From the NCBI GenBank assembly GCA_029959615.1, contig JASCOD010000004.1, forward strand, positions 356,781 to 420,780: 64,000 nt of DNA, written 5' to 3'. The stretch's first letter is position 1; every line of letters begins with the position of its first letter. Origin of the DNA: Flavobacteriaceae bacterium PS02338. Lineage in GTDB: Bacteria; Bacteroidota; Bacteroidia; Sphingobacteriales; Sphingobacteriaceae. The notes under the pieces are model-generated. The model saw only the letters and a program-made list of their open reading frames with translations, had not been told where the DNA came from and did not search any database. Positions 53,001-60,412 of this stretch are shown here, in pieces. The translations under genes and the position numbers were made by a program.

Positions 53001-54305
53001 TCACCGCTTCTTGTGGTGACAAGCACTACGGTTCGTGCTACAGTACCTGTAGGAGCAAGTGGCGAGATCGCCATCACTAACCGGGCAGGGATAGGCGTAA
53101 AAAGCGGTTTTATCTTAGCAGGAAAGCCTACCATTACTTCATTCTCTCCAGTTACTGCAGTGGCAAATACCACTGTGACCATACGGGGAACTGATTTTTA
53201 TGATATTTCTTCGGTAACTATTGGAGGGGTTTCGCAAACATTCGTTCTTGTTTCTCCTACCGAGATCAGGATAAATGTTAGCAATGCTAAAAGTGGAGAA
53301 GTAAAATTGGTGACTTCAAGGGGAATCGTTGCTAAAAGTGGTTTCAGGTTTGTACCTAAGCCTGTCATAACGGCATCTGGACTTTTGGTCTTCAAGGAAG
53401 GTGGTGAGGTATTGTTGTCAACTGTAGCAGAAACAGGATTTACATATCAATGGATGCGTAACGGTTCGGCTATTAACGCGGCCACCCAATCTAGCTATAA
53501 GGTTACGCAAAGCGGCAGTTATGCGGTTAGGATTTCGGTAGACGGCTATCAACTAATGTCGGATGCTGTAGAAGCAGAGGCTATTTTTAGTCTTCCAGCT
53601 AATAATTTTACCTTAAAAAGTGTAGACGAAAGCTGCAGAACCAGCGATAATGGAAAGATTGAGATTGCAGCGATTCAAAAACTGAACTATTCGGCACAGC
53701 TTAACGGTCAAAATTATAATAAGACTTTCACGTTCGAGCAGAATTACGTAGTTGAAAATTTAAAAGCGGGTACCTATGAACTATGTATTACAATAACGGG
53801 AAGATCTGATTATAGACAATGCCATACTTTGGTGATTCTTGAGCCTAAAGATATTACGGCATACGCTTCAGTTGATCAAACCAATCAGATCCTAACACTT
53901 CAGATGTCAGGTTCGGATACCTATACCGTGAGGTTAAATGGGAGGGATTACAAAACCAGTAGTCAAAAGATGGAGTTACCGCTTTCGGTAGGTAAGAACA
54001 GCATCAGCGTAACGGGTGCCAGTAGCTGTCAGGGTATTTTCGAAAAGGACGTTTTCATTGGTGGTAAGACCACAGCTTATCCTATGCCTTTTGAAAGAAC
54101 GTTAAGGGTTTCATCAGATTTTCAAGCGGGAGAAAGTGTGGGCATCCAGATCAGTAGCATCAGTGGAAAGGTACATTATAGTAAGAAGGAAAATGTTCAG
54201 GGCGGCGAAATTGTATTAGATCTGCCTAATCTGGAACCGGGCTTTTACTTATTGAAATTAGTGCGCAAGGATAGTGAACAGTATTTTAAGATTATCAGGA
54301 AATGA
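47031..54305 (+). CDS. Giant FG-GAP/IPT repeat surface protein with T9SS sorting domain
   Basis: 2424 residues from ATG 47031 (an earlier ATT/ATG would lack a proper signal). Signal peptide 1-27 (LLSLFLLVICFQLAWSQ). Then IPT/TIG domain 1 (about 30-110); FG-GAP/VCBS propeller block 1 with Ca-binding DLDGDGIPDI-type repeats (about 130-500); two IPT domains; FG-GAP block 2 (670-1020); two IPT domains; FG-GAP block 3 (1205-1555); then seven tandem IPT domains (ITSFSP ... GGxxA ... GASGEI pattern, about 1562-2110); an Ig-like segment; a C-terminal sorting domain (YPMPFERTLRVSS ... GFYLLKLVRKDSEQYFKIIRK). It is a large adhesin-like surface protein. Its stop overlaps the next ATG. Confidence 0.93.
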   Translation: MYNLRSCGRRILLSLFLLVICFQLAWSQVPKIASFSPTNGKVNALITINGSNFSAVAAENKVYFGAVKAEVISSEASKLVVRVPKYASGGPLRTVVNGLTTYSHDPFYPIFDGTHQKIFTSGFEAMDLSVGNQLEYNLTRSAISADLDGDGIPDIAVTEPSKSIINILKSKGGDLSGFPKTAIQTLATSTMPLELTAQDLDGDGLVDLIVINRSANTFSVFRNISTAGTISFANKQDFPTMLEPTALTVGDLDGDGKLDIMVSSAKNNGLAIHKNLSIGGTVAFETKVDITTSHPATSIANGDIDGDGKLDLVLSNSVFKNITVLRNQYNGITFSFAKTEHEAQVANGRITIWDIDGDGKLDITATTLPGFNHINIFKNTSTPGSIALTRTIMTLTSYYDDLGLEFAMSQEVEPRKVVYADFNGDGKPDMIVVDNTICYGLQNKSTAGTIVFDDRFKLPATSATDMIVNDLDGDGQADMVALNSQNNTITLLRNRVLLPSLNTYALSETVTGAVRIFGTNLTTASALEIGGKAQSQFSVISETEIEATVAAGTFGDIKVTTAYGQVTIPGFSNLVSPKITAYSPKSAAEGTLVNLQGENFASAVSGNQVYFGSLKAEVVTATPSMVSVKVPKGATYEAPSILVNKLTNRANLPFNLNFGGGASAFFNDSFTKSTINPAARVYNPDDMLMADIDGDGLPDAIVVAEYIHIYKNTGNPLEPFPFNASLIITKEASFSSMCAVDVDGDGKLDLVGANDRAAGIFVLKNSSSGAALSFEPGVRIADTYGITRIRTGDIDGDGRLDLLTIYSTRLGILRNTTQNGVISFAKAIGFLSSNLSDAFVADLDQDGKPDIATIRYLSDLEIYKNVSVNGSIILERPKVFKVPGYQLAGGDLDGDGKCDLAVASGGNGLYVLKNTTPANGSLSFTTQLMIIGEQTSSYDVSIADMNGDGLGDVVVARHSKGGVTIFKNISTPGQLAFADKIELASMVGQRGINLVDINNDGRLDLVLDNFPNGGYASSAMIILNEVPLPRLYQYEFVAADAAKNAILTGNNFQETTAVTIGGKPVLSFTVLSPTQLAINVAAETSGTIEVTTPYGKAQLEEFTNKSIPYIQSLSKETAASGTILTIQGGNFSPQAAQNEVYFGSLKGEVLNATANQLVAKVAKSATYAPVSVQTKNLVAESGRDFGLLAPIEDGATLGASSFEFKSLVTTGRAQSSCKADFDGDGRLDFALGLNGGGNISVMRNTGAAISFTFSRYYVNVPETSSIINHIVAADFDGDGKPDLAVVNSVSATVSVFRNISTSTVVRFAAAKSFTIAGTGDGIAVADFNGDGKLDLAITCSKVNRVSILRNATEGSIFSFAEKVDFVTGTLPKSITAADLDNDGKPDIVIANVTSNSLSFLKNQSSGRTMSFAAKRDFATGQTPVWVEAADLDKDGLPDLIVANQASATLSIFKNISSGGTLALQGKTDYTTPTAPAHFEVADVDSDGFADIVLASSSGRALSIYKNNSTTGIALLPKLDFTNGYAFYNVITGDFNGDDLQDFLGCSSDTFPLQNKLPLAQTAITGIYPTAAGRREEVSIFGKNLSAAVKVTFGGAEATTFSIKSDSELIATVGAGASGKVGVTVGAKVVDYDGFVFLGKPSLVSFSPLSAKPGEEVTIKGENLASVEQVYFGGVPAASFVKRSTKEIVAIVGLGNTGRLTVSSAEGEEGLDGFVFIPTPIITEFSPLAAYHGQTVTIKGLYFSNVKSVAFGGLAARSFKIKSATELEAVVGKGASGTITIADQNGTAKADGFQFLLPEISTFSPAAAGTGHTVVLTGKNLQDVIGVSFGGMAAKSFTISSPTSISAVVDAGASGEISIDYGYGNAKIAGFVFVPKPSITSLSTLKGIEGQTVAIFGTNFSTTTAVSFGNVPVASFEVVNATTISVKLANGGTGNVKVTTAGGTAELTGFTFFKKPIITSFSPAIAGEGEEVIILGENFDEVTKVTFGGVASPLLVVTSTTVRATVPVGASGEIAITNRAGIGVKSGFILAGKPTITSFSPVTAVANTTVTIRGTDFYDISSVTIGGVSQTFVLVSPTEIRINVSNAKSGEVKLVTSRGIVAKSGFRFVPKPVITASGLLVFKEGGEVLLSTVAETGFTYQWMRNGSAINAATQSSYKVTQSGSYAVRISVDGYQLMSDAVEAEAIFSLPANNFTLKSVDESCRTSDNGKIEIAAIQKLNYSAQLNGQNYNKTFTFEQNYVVENLKAGTYELCITITGRSDYRQCHTLVILEPKDITAYASVDQTNQILTLQMSGSDTYTVRLNGRDYKTSSQKMELPLSVGKNSISVTGASSCQGIFEKDVFIGGKTTAYPMPFERTLRVSSDFQAGESVGIQISSISGKVHYSKKENVQGGEIVLDLPNLEPGFYLLKLVRKDSEQYFKIIRK

Positions 54306-54988
54306 GAAAGTTGATCATATATAGTTTAATGGTGTTGGTTTTTGGATGTGCCAAGCGTACCGAGCACATTGCTCAGGGACCAGAAAAAACACTTTTGATA
54401 TTGCCAGCAAAAGACGAAGCCTGCTTAACTGCTACAGATTTTTCTGCTACGGAAAGTATGGTGACCTTTGAGTGGAAAAAAGCGGCAAATGTTGATACCT
54501 ATGAAATTCAGGTAACGAACTTTTTAGACGGAACGGTAGTTACTAAACGTACCACTGCTGATCATATAGCGTTACCATTGCCCAAAGGAACCCCATTTAA
54601 ATGGAAAGTTGTGTCAATTTCTTCTTCGGACAACCAAATGGTAAGTAGCGACACTTGGAGATTTTATAATTCTAGCCCGGGCTTAGTTGCTCATGTTCCT
54701 TTCCCTGCAGAATTGCTATCGCCAAAGTTTGGAGAAACTATCGCTTTTCAAACAGGAAAAGCTGATTTTACCTGGAAAGGCAGCGACATAGATAAAGATA
54801 TTGCCTATTATGCATTTTATCTAGGCACTGATGCAAATCAGTTGCAGCTGGTTTCAAAGGAAATTAAATCTGAGACAGTAACCGGGGTAACTGTGAAGGC
54901 TAACACTAGGTATTTCTGGAAAGTAAGCACTACAGACAAGCGAGGAAATATATCCGAATCTGAAATCTCACAGTTTATGGTAAAATAG
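54302..54988 (+). CDS. Lipoprotein with fibronectin type III-like domains
   Basis: A 228-residue protein with lipobox LVFGC (Cys about 16) after a hydrophobic signal. Two FnIII-like beta-sandwiches: about 46-120 (MVTFEWKKAANVDTYEIQVTNFLDG, with FKWKVVSISSSDNQ) and 140-225 (GKADFTWKGSDIDKDIAYYAFYLG, TRYFWKVSTTDKRGN). It overlaps the giant T9SS gene by four bases (ATGA), so the two are translated together; it may anchor or assist the surface protein. Function inferred only from context. Confidence 0.78.
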   Translation: MRKLIIYSLMVLVFGCAKRTEHIAQGPEKTLLILPAKDEACLTATDFSATESMVTFEWKKAANVDTYEIQVTNFLDGTVVTKRTTADHIALPLPKGTPFKWKVVSISSSDNQMVSSDTWRFYNSSPGLVAHVPFPAELLSPKFGETIAFQTGKADFTWKGSDIDKDIAYYAFYLGTDANQLQLVSKEIKSETVTGVTVKANTRYFWKVSTTDKRGNISESEISQFMVK

Positions 54989-55506
54989 CAATACTCATCA
55001 ACGAGTTCAAAGAACTGTTAGAAACGAATAAAAGAAGCCCACGATTTTATCGTGGGCTAAAATCATAACTAAATACAAACCGTTTCGACGGTTTCAAAAT
55101 GTCTATTAGCATTTGGATATCTTCTTATCCCTTGTGGCGATTACCAGTCACAGAGATCGCTATCGTATTCCAGACTTTGTAAGTTTTTAAATAAGGGATA
55201 CAAATAGCTTCATTTATAAGTAAAAGGAGGATAGGGAGCTCGTAGAATACAAGTTGTAGGTTTAGCATGATAGATTGCCACGTCGCTACTCTCCTCGCAA
55301 TGACGGTAAATAGGTGCGTCATTGAAACAAATTAAAGGAAGTAAGATGTTTTATGATTAAATTAATTGTAAGGTATTGACAGTCAATTAATTTATGGTTA
55401 GCTTTACTCAAGACATGACTGTCGGCGCTCGAATATTAAGTTAGGATGATTTCTGCTTTTAGATTCGGTTGTCCAACCAGGTCTAAATATTCAAAATCTA
55501 AATGAC
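54989..55506. other. Spacer with two hairpins and a dispersed repeat
   Basis: GCCCACGAT (55037-55045)/ATCGTGGGC (55049-55057) and AAACCGT-TTCG-ACGGTTT (55077-55094, UUCG-type loop) follow the lipoprotein gene; together they may end the transcript. Further on, 'agattgccacgtcgctactc...cctcgcaatgacgg' (about 55270-55306) is a dispersed repeat. No gene is seen. Confidence 0.6.
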
Positions 55507-56784
55507 ATGAAATCAAAACTGTTAATGCTCATGGTATTGCTATTCACTAGCATGGCCTCGTTTTCTCAAAATCTTTATGTTTACCACGGAAGAAATGGAG
55601 AAACAGCTGTTTATCTAAAAGATGAAAAGAGTTCTTCTGTACGCAATTATGATACAAGATTAGATCAAGGAAAAAAAGTCTCGATCCGTATCATGAATCC
55701 TAATCCACTTTTCTACAAATATACCATCAAGTCGGAGGAGCAAAAATCAGAATCTGAAAATGAAGATGTGACTAACGCCCTAAGTGTACTATCTGGAATT
55801 TTAATCCCTAAGATGCCAGCAGGAGCTGCTGCAGGAGTAGTTAGTCCAGAACCCACTTATGAAGCCTATAAAGAGGCTATCAACGAGCTGTTGAATGATA
55901 TTAAAGTTGCTCAAAAATACATTAAAGATTCTGATAAACCAGAAGAGGCCTTTTCTACATCTAGAATTAGTGGTTATGTAGGTGTTATTGATAAAATCAA
56001 TGAGGAAATATCTGCAGAAAAGAATCGATTTAATAGTTCAACCTTATCTACAGATTTAACCGCCTTGTTGAACGCCGTAGTTACCAGCTCCATTGATGCG
56101 GTTTCTAAGAAAGCATTCGAGCTGCTAAATGAATCATTAGTTCAAAAGGTAAAAGATATCAAAGCGTCTGTACCACTCAGAGCAAATAGGTACTTGGATA
56201 GTGAACTTCTGGTTACCGATAAAACCACCAAAGTATATCTAGTAATTACACCAATAGATTCTACTAATAAAAGCTTACTTAGAGATACTTTCTCCGAGTC
56301 GAAGAAACTTGAAATTACGACGATCATTCCCAACTTTAAAAGAGCAACAATGGAATTAGTTCCAGTAGGTACATTTCACTTCGCAAAAGATGTGCAAGAA
56401 TTCTATTTGGATAATAATATTGTGAAAAGTAGAGATCAAACAAAAACTACTTTTGTACCGAGTATGGTAATCAATGTAAATGCTACAAGATTTGGACCGT
56501 CGAAAGAAATGGCAGTTGGTGTAGGACTTGGCTATAGACTCTCTAGTGATTCGAAAGCACTTAATAGTCTATTCTTTTCTTCACTTTTTAGCTACAAGGA
56601 TTTTCTTAGAGTAGGTTTTGGGTTTGGTAAGGCTGAATTTCCAAATAAGCTCAAAGGTGCAGAGCTTAATCAGCCCTTACCAGCAAACATTTCAAATTTA
56701 GACGATATTATCGAATATAAAGATAAAATGGCAGTCTTCTTTAATGTATCATTTACAGGTTTAAATCTAACTAAGAAGAAATAA
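55507..56784 (+). CDS. Hypothetical secreted protein, metzincin operon partner
   Basis: A 425-residue protein with a signal peptide (1-20, MASFSQ). The N-terminal section NLYVYHGRNGETAVYLKDE is beta-rich; the middle (about 90-220) is helical and Ser/Asp/Lys-rich; the C-terminal part has alternating hydrophobics with Gly-rich turns (EMAVGVGLGYRLSS, LRVGFGFGKAEF, KMAVFFNVSFTGLNL), which could be beta-barrel strands. Family not recognised. Its stop overlaps the start of the protease gene (TAATG), so they form a coupled pair; it may be an outer-membrane or inhibitor-like partner. Confidence 0.6.
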   Translation: MKSKLLMLMVLLFTSMASFSQNLYVYHGRNGETAVYLKDEKSSSVRNYDTRLDQGKKVSIRIMNPNPLFYKYTIKSEEQKSESENEDVTNALSVLSGILIPKMPAGAAAGVVSPEPTYEAYKEAINELLNDIKVAQKYIKDSDKPEEAFSTSRISGYVGVIDKINEEISAEKNRFNSSTLSTDLTALLNAVVTSSIDAVSKKAFELLNESLVQKVKDIKASVPLRANRYLDSELLVTDKTTKVYLVITPIDSTNKSLLRDTFSESKKLEITTIIPNFKRATMELVPVGTFHFAKDVQEFYLDNNIVKSRDQTKTTFVPSMVINVNATRFGPSKEMAVGVGLGYRLSSDSKALNSLFFSSLFSYKDFLRVGFGFGKAEFPNKLKGAELNQPLPANISNLDDIIEYKDKMAVFFNVSFTGLNLTKKK

Positions 56785-58370
56785 TGAAATCAATTAAATA
56801 TATACTTGTATTGATGCTACAAAGTGTTTTCACGCTAAATGTTTATGCTCAAACTAAATACACCGGTAAATTGGTAGATGACAAAAATATGCCTATTGCT
56901 GGAGTAACGGTGAGCGTAAAAAAGAAAAACATCAATACAATTACAAATAAGAGTGGCGATTTTTCCATTAATGCCGATAAAGGCGATATTGTAGTGTTCT
57001 CATTTATTGGTTACAATAATAAGGAGCTAGTGGTTGGTGAAGATGCTAAGCTAGGTACAATTTCCTTTGGTAATAGCGATTATTCTAGATTTTTGATCGA
57101 CAAGAGCTTTTCTCTGAAGGAACTGAATGAAGAAATGGCCAATTTTATTACCAGAGATAAGCTAAAGAATAAAGTGTTCTACACTACTGTCATGAAAACG
57201 GCCTCTTTGGATTTTTTTTCAGATCCAACAAAGATTGTTGAGGGATATGATTCTAAAACTTTCCAAGGATTAAATATCACTCCCTTAGATTCCGATGGAG
57301 ATTTGATAAGTGATACTGATGAACTATTGCTTGGGACAAATCCTTATAATGCAGATACTGATGGAGATGGACTTTTGGATTCTTGGGAAATAGGAAAGGT
57401 TAATGGCATAGATCTGAAGCTTTTAGGTGCATCTCCATTACATAAGGACATATTTGTACAAATGGACTTTATGGTTAGAAATTCGGCACAAAATGGCATA
57501 GGGCCAAATGAAAATGTGGTTCGACAAATAGAGAATATTTTTAAAAATGCTCCCGTTCAAAATCCTGACGGAACAAATGGAATAAATATTCATTTGATTC
57601 TTGGCAACCAAGTAGAATATATCGACGATCTAAATCCAGTGATTGATAAATTTACTGAATTAAAATCTAATAGTTTTGATCCTAGAAGAGCACCGGTATT
57701 TCATTATATGATTTGGGCGAACGGGTATGATGGAGGTACCTCAAGTGGGAATTCTTTTGATATTCCTAATTCAGATTTTATTGTCTCTTTAGGAAAATGG
57801 AATAATAATAATGGTGGGACTGATAATCAGAAAATAGGTACTTTTATCCATGAACTAGGTCATAATCTTGGCCTTCGACATGGAGGTATTGATGATTTAC
57901 ATAATAAGATTAATCACATCAGTGTGATGGATTATAGATATCAAATGTCTGGAATTAAAATTAATAATACTTTTCTGCACACTTATCAACCATTTATTTT
58001 ACCATTGATAGATGAGGCAAATTTGCAAGAGCAGGTTGGATTAGGGAGGTTAGTGGCATTTAGCGGATATTGGACACAATACAAAACACCCATTAGAGAG
58101 AATAGAGAGGCAAAGATAGATGGCCCTATTGATTGGAATGGCGACGGTGTAATCAATATGATGCCAGTTAAGGTAGATTTAAATGGAGATTTTTATTATT
58201 CCACTTTTTTATCAACTCCCAATCAATGGTTGCAACTTCAATTTACAGGAGGAACGATTGGAAAATTTATCCCTTTTGCTGGAATAGTTGAAAAAAATGC
58301 AAAACTCTATAATGCAACACCCCAAATAGAGCTTACCGAGGAAGCCTACTTGGAGCTTGTTAGAAAATAA
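56784..58370 (+). CDS. Secreted metzincin metalloprotease with regulatory-like domain
   Basis: A 528-residue protein. Signal peptide (1-22, NVYAQ). A carboxypeptidase-regulatory-like domain (25-95; KYTGKLVDDKNMPIAGVTVSVKK), then a thrombospondin-3-like Ca-binding segment (LDSDGDLISDTDELLLGT, NADTDGDGLLDSWE, about 170-205). The catalytic domain has HELGHNLGLRH (His356, His360, His366 as zinc ligands, Glu357 catalytic) and Met-turn SVMDY (Met382), which define metzincins. A C-terminal beta region follows, with another DWNGDGVIN Ca site. No sorting domain is visible, so it may stay in the periplasm or be released. Confidence 0.88.
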   Translation: MKSIKYILVLMLQSVFTLNVYAQTKYTGKLVDDKNMPIAGVTVSVKKKNINTITNKSGDFSINADKGDIVVFSFIGYNNKELVVGEDAKLGTISFGNSDYSRFLIDKSFSLKELNEEMANFITRDKLKNKVFYTTVMKTASLDFFSDPTKIVEGYDSKTFQGLNITPLDSDGDLISDTDELLLGTNPYNADTDGDGLLDSWEIGKVNGIDLKLLGASPLHKDIFVQMDFMVRNSAQNGIGPNENVVRQIENIFKNAPVQNPDGTNGINIHLILGNQVEYIDDLNPVIDKFTELKSNSFDPRRAPVFHYMIWANGYDGGTSSGNSFDIPNSDFIVSLGKWNNNNGGTDNQKIGTFIHELGHNLGLRHGGIDDLHNKINHISVMDYRYQMSGIKINNTFLHTYQPFILPLIDEANLQEQVGLGRLVAFSGYWTQYKTPIRENREAKIDGPIDWNGDGVINMMPVKVDLNGDFYYSTFLSTPNQWLQLQFTGGTIGKFIPFAGIVEKNAKLYNATPQIELTEEAYLELVRK

Positions 58371-58459
58371 AGATCTATTTATCTGAGAGGTTCCAAAAGA
58401 GAATGTAACTAAAGTTGTTTATAAAGTACTTTTAAGAAAACTGTATTTTTCCTAAAGAA

Positions 58460-58489
58460 AAAGCCGCTTTACGGGAGTAAAGCGGCTTT
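58460..58489. terminator. Strong hairpin after the metalloprotease
   Basis: AAAGCCGCTTTAC (58460-58472) pairs with GTAAAGCGGCTTT (58477-58489), 13 bp with a GGGA loop. Only three T follow on the plus strand; the minus side has a longer T-run. Likely terminator for the operon. Confidence 0.75.
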
Positions 58490-58794
58490 GTAGCCCAAAA
58501 GGGAAAAATATCGAACCAATTTATCAAAGACCTGAAACGTTTAGCAGGCAAATAATTCGATAACTTTCGCTTATGGTGTCATCCAACGGTACAAATATAT
58601 ACAAATGTTATAAATTTTGATGGCTTTAATGTTGGTATTTTGTAATAGACTTGATTATCTTATAGATAGATTTTAATTTCATGAGAAAAAGGCTGCTCAT
58701 AGATTTGTTTTAACGGACAATTTCGTATTTTACATCCTAAGCAATATCTACCCACGAAAATCAGGATGACTAAAAAATAGAATGCCATTTGAAT

Positions 58795-59277
58795 ATGGAA
58801 CAGCAAATAGATACTTTCCTAACATACTATCAAACTGCCGAAAACCTAAGGTTTGGACTATATACACTTTCTATCGTTGAGGAGATGAAAAATAAAGAGG
58901 GTGCGGGAAAGGTATCCACTAAATCTATACTAAATTTGATCGAAGCTGGGTATTACCATCGCCTCAAAAACAAAATCTTATCCTTAAGGCATGAAGAGGA
59001 AATTGGCTTCTCTTTTGATGAACTGGGAACTTTCTGTATCATGCTCGACTTTTCGGCCAGCTGCCTTGTTTCATCTATATTTCACCCCAGATTGGAACGG
59101 TTGTATTTGGAAGAACCATTTGATAGTTCGGTAAGCTTTGAGCAGTTTACCTCGTTCTATTTACGTTTTGCTGCTGAGTTTATGGATTATTTGAAACTTA
59201 CATATTCCAACAATGAAGATATGAAAGCCTTGTTCAGTAGAATATCCTCTTGGAATCGTGAAGATGAAAGGTTTTGA
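58795..59277 (+). CDS. Hypothetical protein upstream of the ietAS-like pair
   Basis: 160 residues from ATG 58795 (TTG two codons earlier is possible). Almost entirely helical: IDTFLTYYQTAENLRFGLYTLSIVEEM, ILNLIEAGYYHRLKNKILSL, EQFTSFYLRFAAEFMDYLK. No signal peptide, TM or recognisable motif. It is separated from the ATPase gene by 138 bases containing its own promoter-like box, so it is not clearly in the same operon, but co-location suggests an accessory role or cargo in the island. Confidence 0.6.
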   Translation: MEQQIDTFLTYYQTAENLRFGLYTLSIVEEMKNKEGAGKVSTKSILNLIEAGYYHRLKNKILSLRHEEEIGFSFDELGTFCIMLDFSASCLVSSIFHPRLERLYLEEPFDSSVSFEQFTSFYLRFAAEFMDYLKLTYSNNEDMKALFSRISSWNREDERF

Positions 59278-59358
59278 TACAATTTGAATTTTTTTTATAT
59301 TGAAGATGGTAGTGAGGCTTTAATGGGGCTAGTTTTAATTTAGTGGCGATTTATTTCC

Positions 59359-59386
59359 TTGTGAACTAATAATGGTAATATATTTG
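59359..59386 (+). promoter_or_regulatory. Promoter boxes for the AAA/S8 operon
   Basis: TTG (59359-59361) and TATATTTG (59379-59386), 17 bases apart, resemble the -33/-7 pair; the start ATG lies 29 bases after the -7 box. Confidence 0.45.
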
Positions 59387-59415
59387 CGTTCTTTTTATAT
59401 CTTTAATATAAAATC

Positions 59416-60408
59416 ATGAATCAAGACCTGCTTGTACGCTTATTTAAATCTATCGACGGAGAAAAAACCGACGATATTGTGTTGGTTGCAGAGTCTATTA
59501 TTGATGATGAACGAAAGAAAGGTCACAATAAGCTAGCAGAGAGACTTTCAGGTATCTTGCAGCGAAATATTAAAACCAGTCAATCATTCAAAGGCGAATT
59601 GCGCCAGATATTCGGTAGTTCATCTTCCATTCCCACCGATAAACGCAGCAATATTCCTTTGGCTGTCCAGGTGCCAAACGATCAATTACGACATGAGATG
59701 ATTTTATCTGCCGAGGTAGAAGAGAAAATTGTCCGTATTGAAAAAGAGTATTTAGCGAGGGAAAGATTGGCACATTTCGGCCTAAAGCCCAGAAGGCGGA
59801 TTTTGCTTCACGGTCATCCGGGATGTGGAAAGAGCATGAGTGCGGAACGTATCGCGTGGAGTATCGGACTTCCATTCCTAAAAGTAAAATTTGAAGCAGT
59901 TGTTTCCTCTTATTTGGGAGAGTCTGCCACTAATCTTACCAAACTTTTTGATTCTATAAAAACATTTCCCTCGGTACTGTTGCTTGATGAATTTGATTTT
60001 ATCGCAAAGTCCCGTACAGACAAACAGGATGTGGGAGAAATGCATCGGGTTGTCAATATATTATTGAACGTACTTGAAGACTTTAACGGTCCTGGCCTTA
60101 TCATCGCAACCACCAATTTGGAGGGAGCAATAGACAAGGCATTATTTCGTCGTTTTGACGATATCATTGAAATACCGAGACCGGGCAAAAAGGAAATTGC
60201 CCAAATTCTTAAATCAACTTTATCCGCCATTAAATACGAGAAGATAAAGTGGGATAAGCTTTCTGATGATCTAAGTGGATTTTCTTCTGCTATGGTTGTT
60301 AAAGTTGCGACAGATGCAGCAAAATTTTCGGTTATACAGGGCAATGGAGTTGTAAGTCAGGAGAATTTTGAGCAATCTTTAAAAGAGAACCAATTGTACC
60401 ATATATAA
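59416..60408 (+). CDS. ietA: AAA+ ATPase of the ietAS-type pair
   Basis: A 330-residue protein. An N-terminal helical region (1-90) with a Lys/Ser-rich stretch precedes a single AAA+ domain: Walker A GHPGCGKS (133-140, Lys139), Walker B LLLDEFDF (Asp191, Glu192), sensor 1 IIATTN and the arginine-finger region ALFRRFDDI. The small C-terminal helical lid completes it. It closely resembles FtsH/Cdc48-like ATPases paired with a subtilisin-like protease in the ietAS system, described as anti-phage. The next gene starts 5 bases later. ATP-driven control or unfolding of substrates for the protease is inferred. The symbol is given from the pairing and architecture. Confidence 0.75.
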   Translation: MNQDLLVRLFKSIDGEKTDDIVLVAESIIDDERKKGHNKLAERLSGILQRNIKTSQSFKGELRQIFGSSSSIPTDKRSNIPLAVQVPNDQLRHEMILSAEVEEKIVRIEKEYLARERLAHFGLKPRRRILLHGHPGCGKSMSAERIAWSIGLPFLKVKFEAVVSSYLGESATNLTKLFDSIKTFPSVLLLDEFDFIAKSRTDKQDVGEMHRVVNILLNVLEDFNGPGLIIATTNLEGAIDKALFRRFDDIIEIPRPGKKEIAQILKSTLSAIKYEKIKWDKLSDDLSGFSSAMVVKVATDAAKFSVIQGNGVVSQENFEQSLKENQLYHI

Positions 60409-60412
60409 ATTA

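Noticed and set aside
47351..53395. Many leftward frames opposite the giant surface protein
   Set aside because: Antisense shadows created by regular Ca-binding repeats; Ser/Pro-rich products with no start context.
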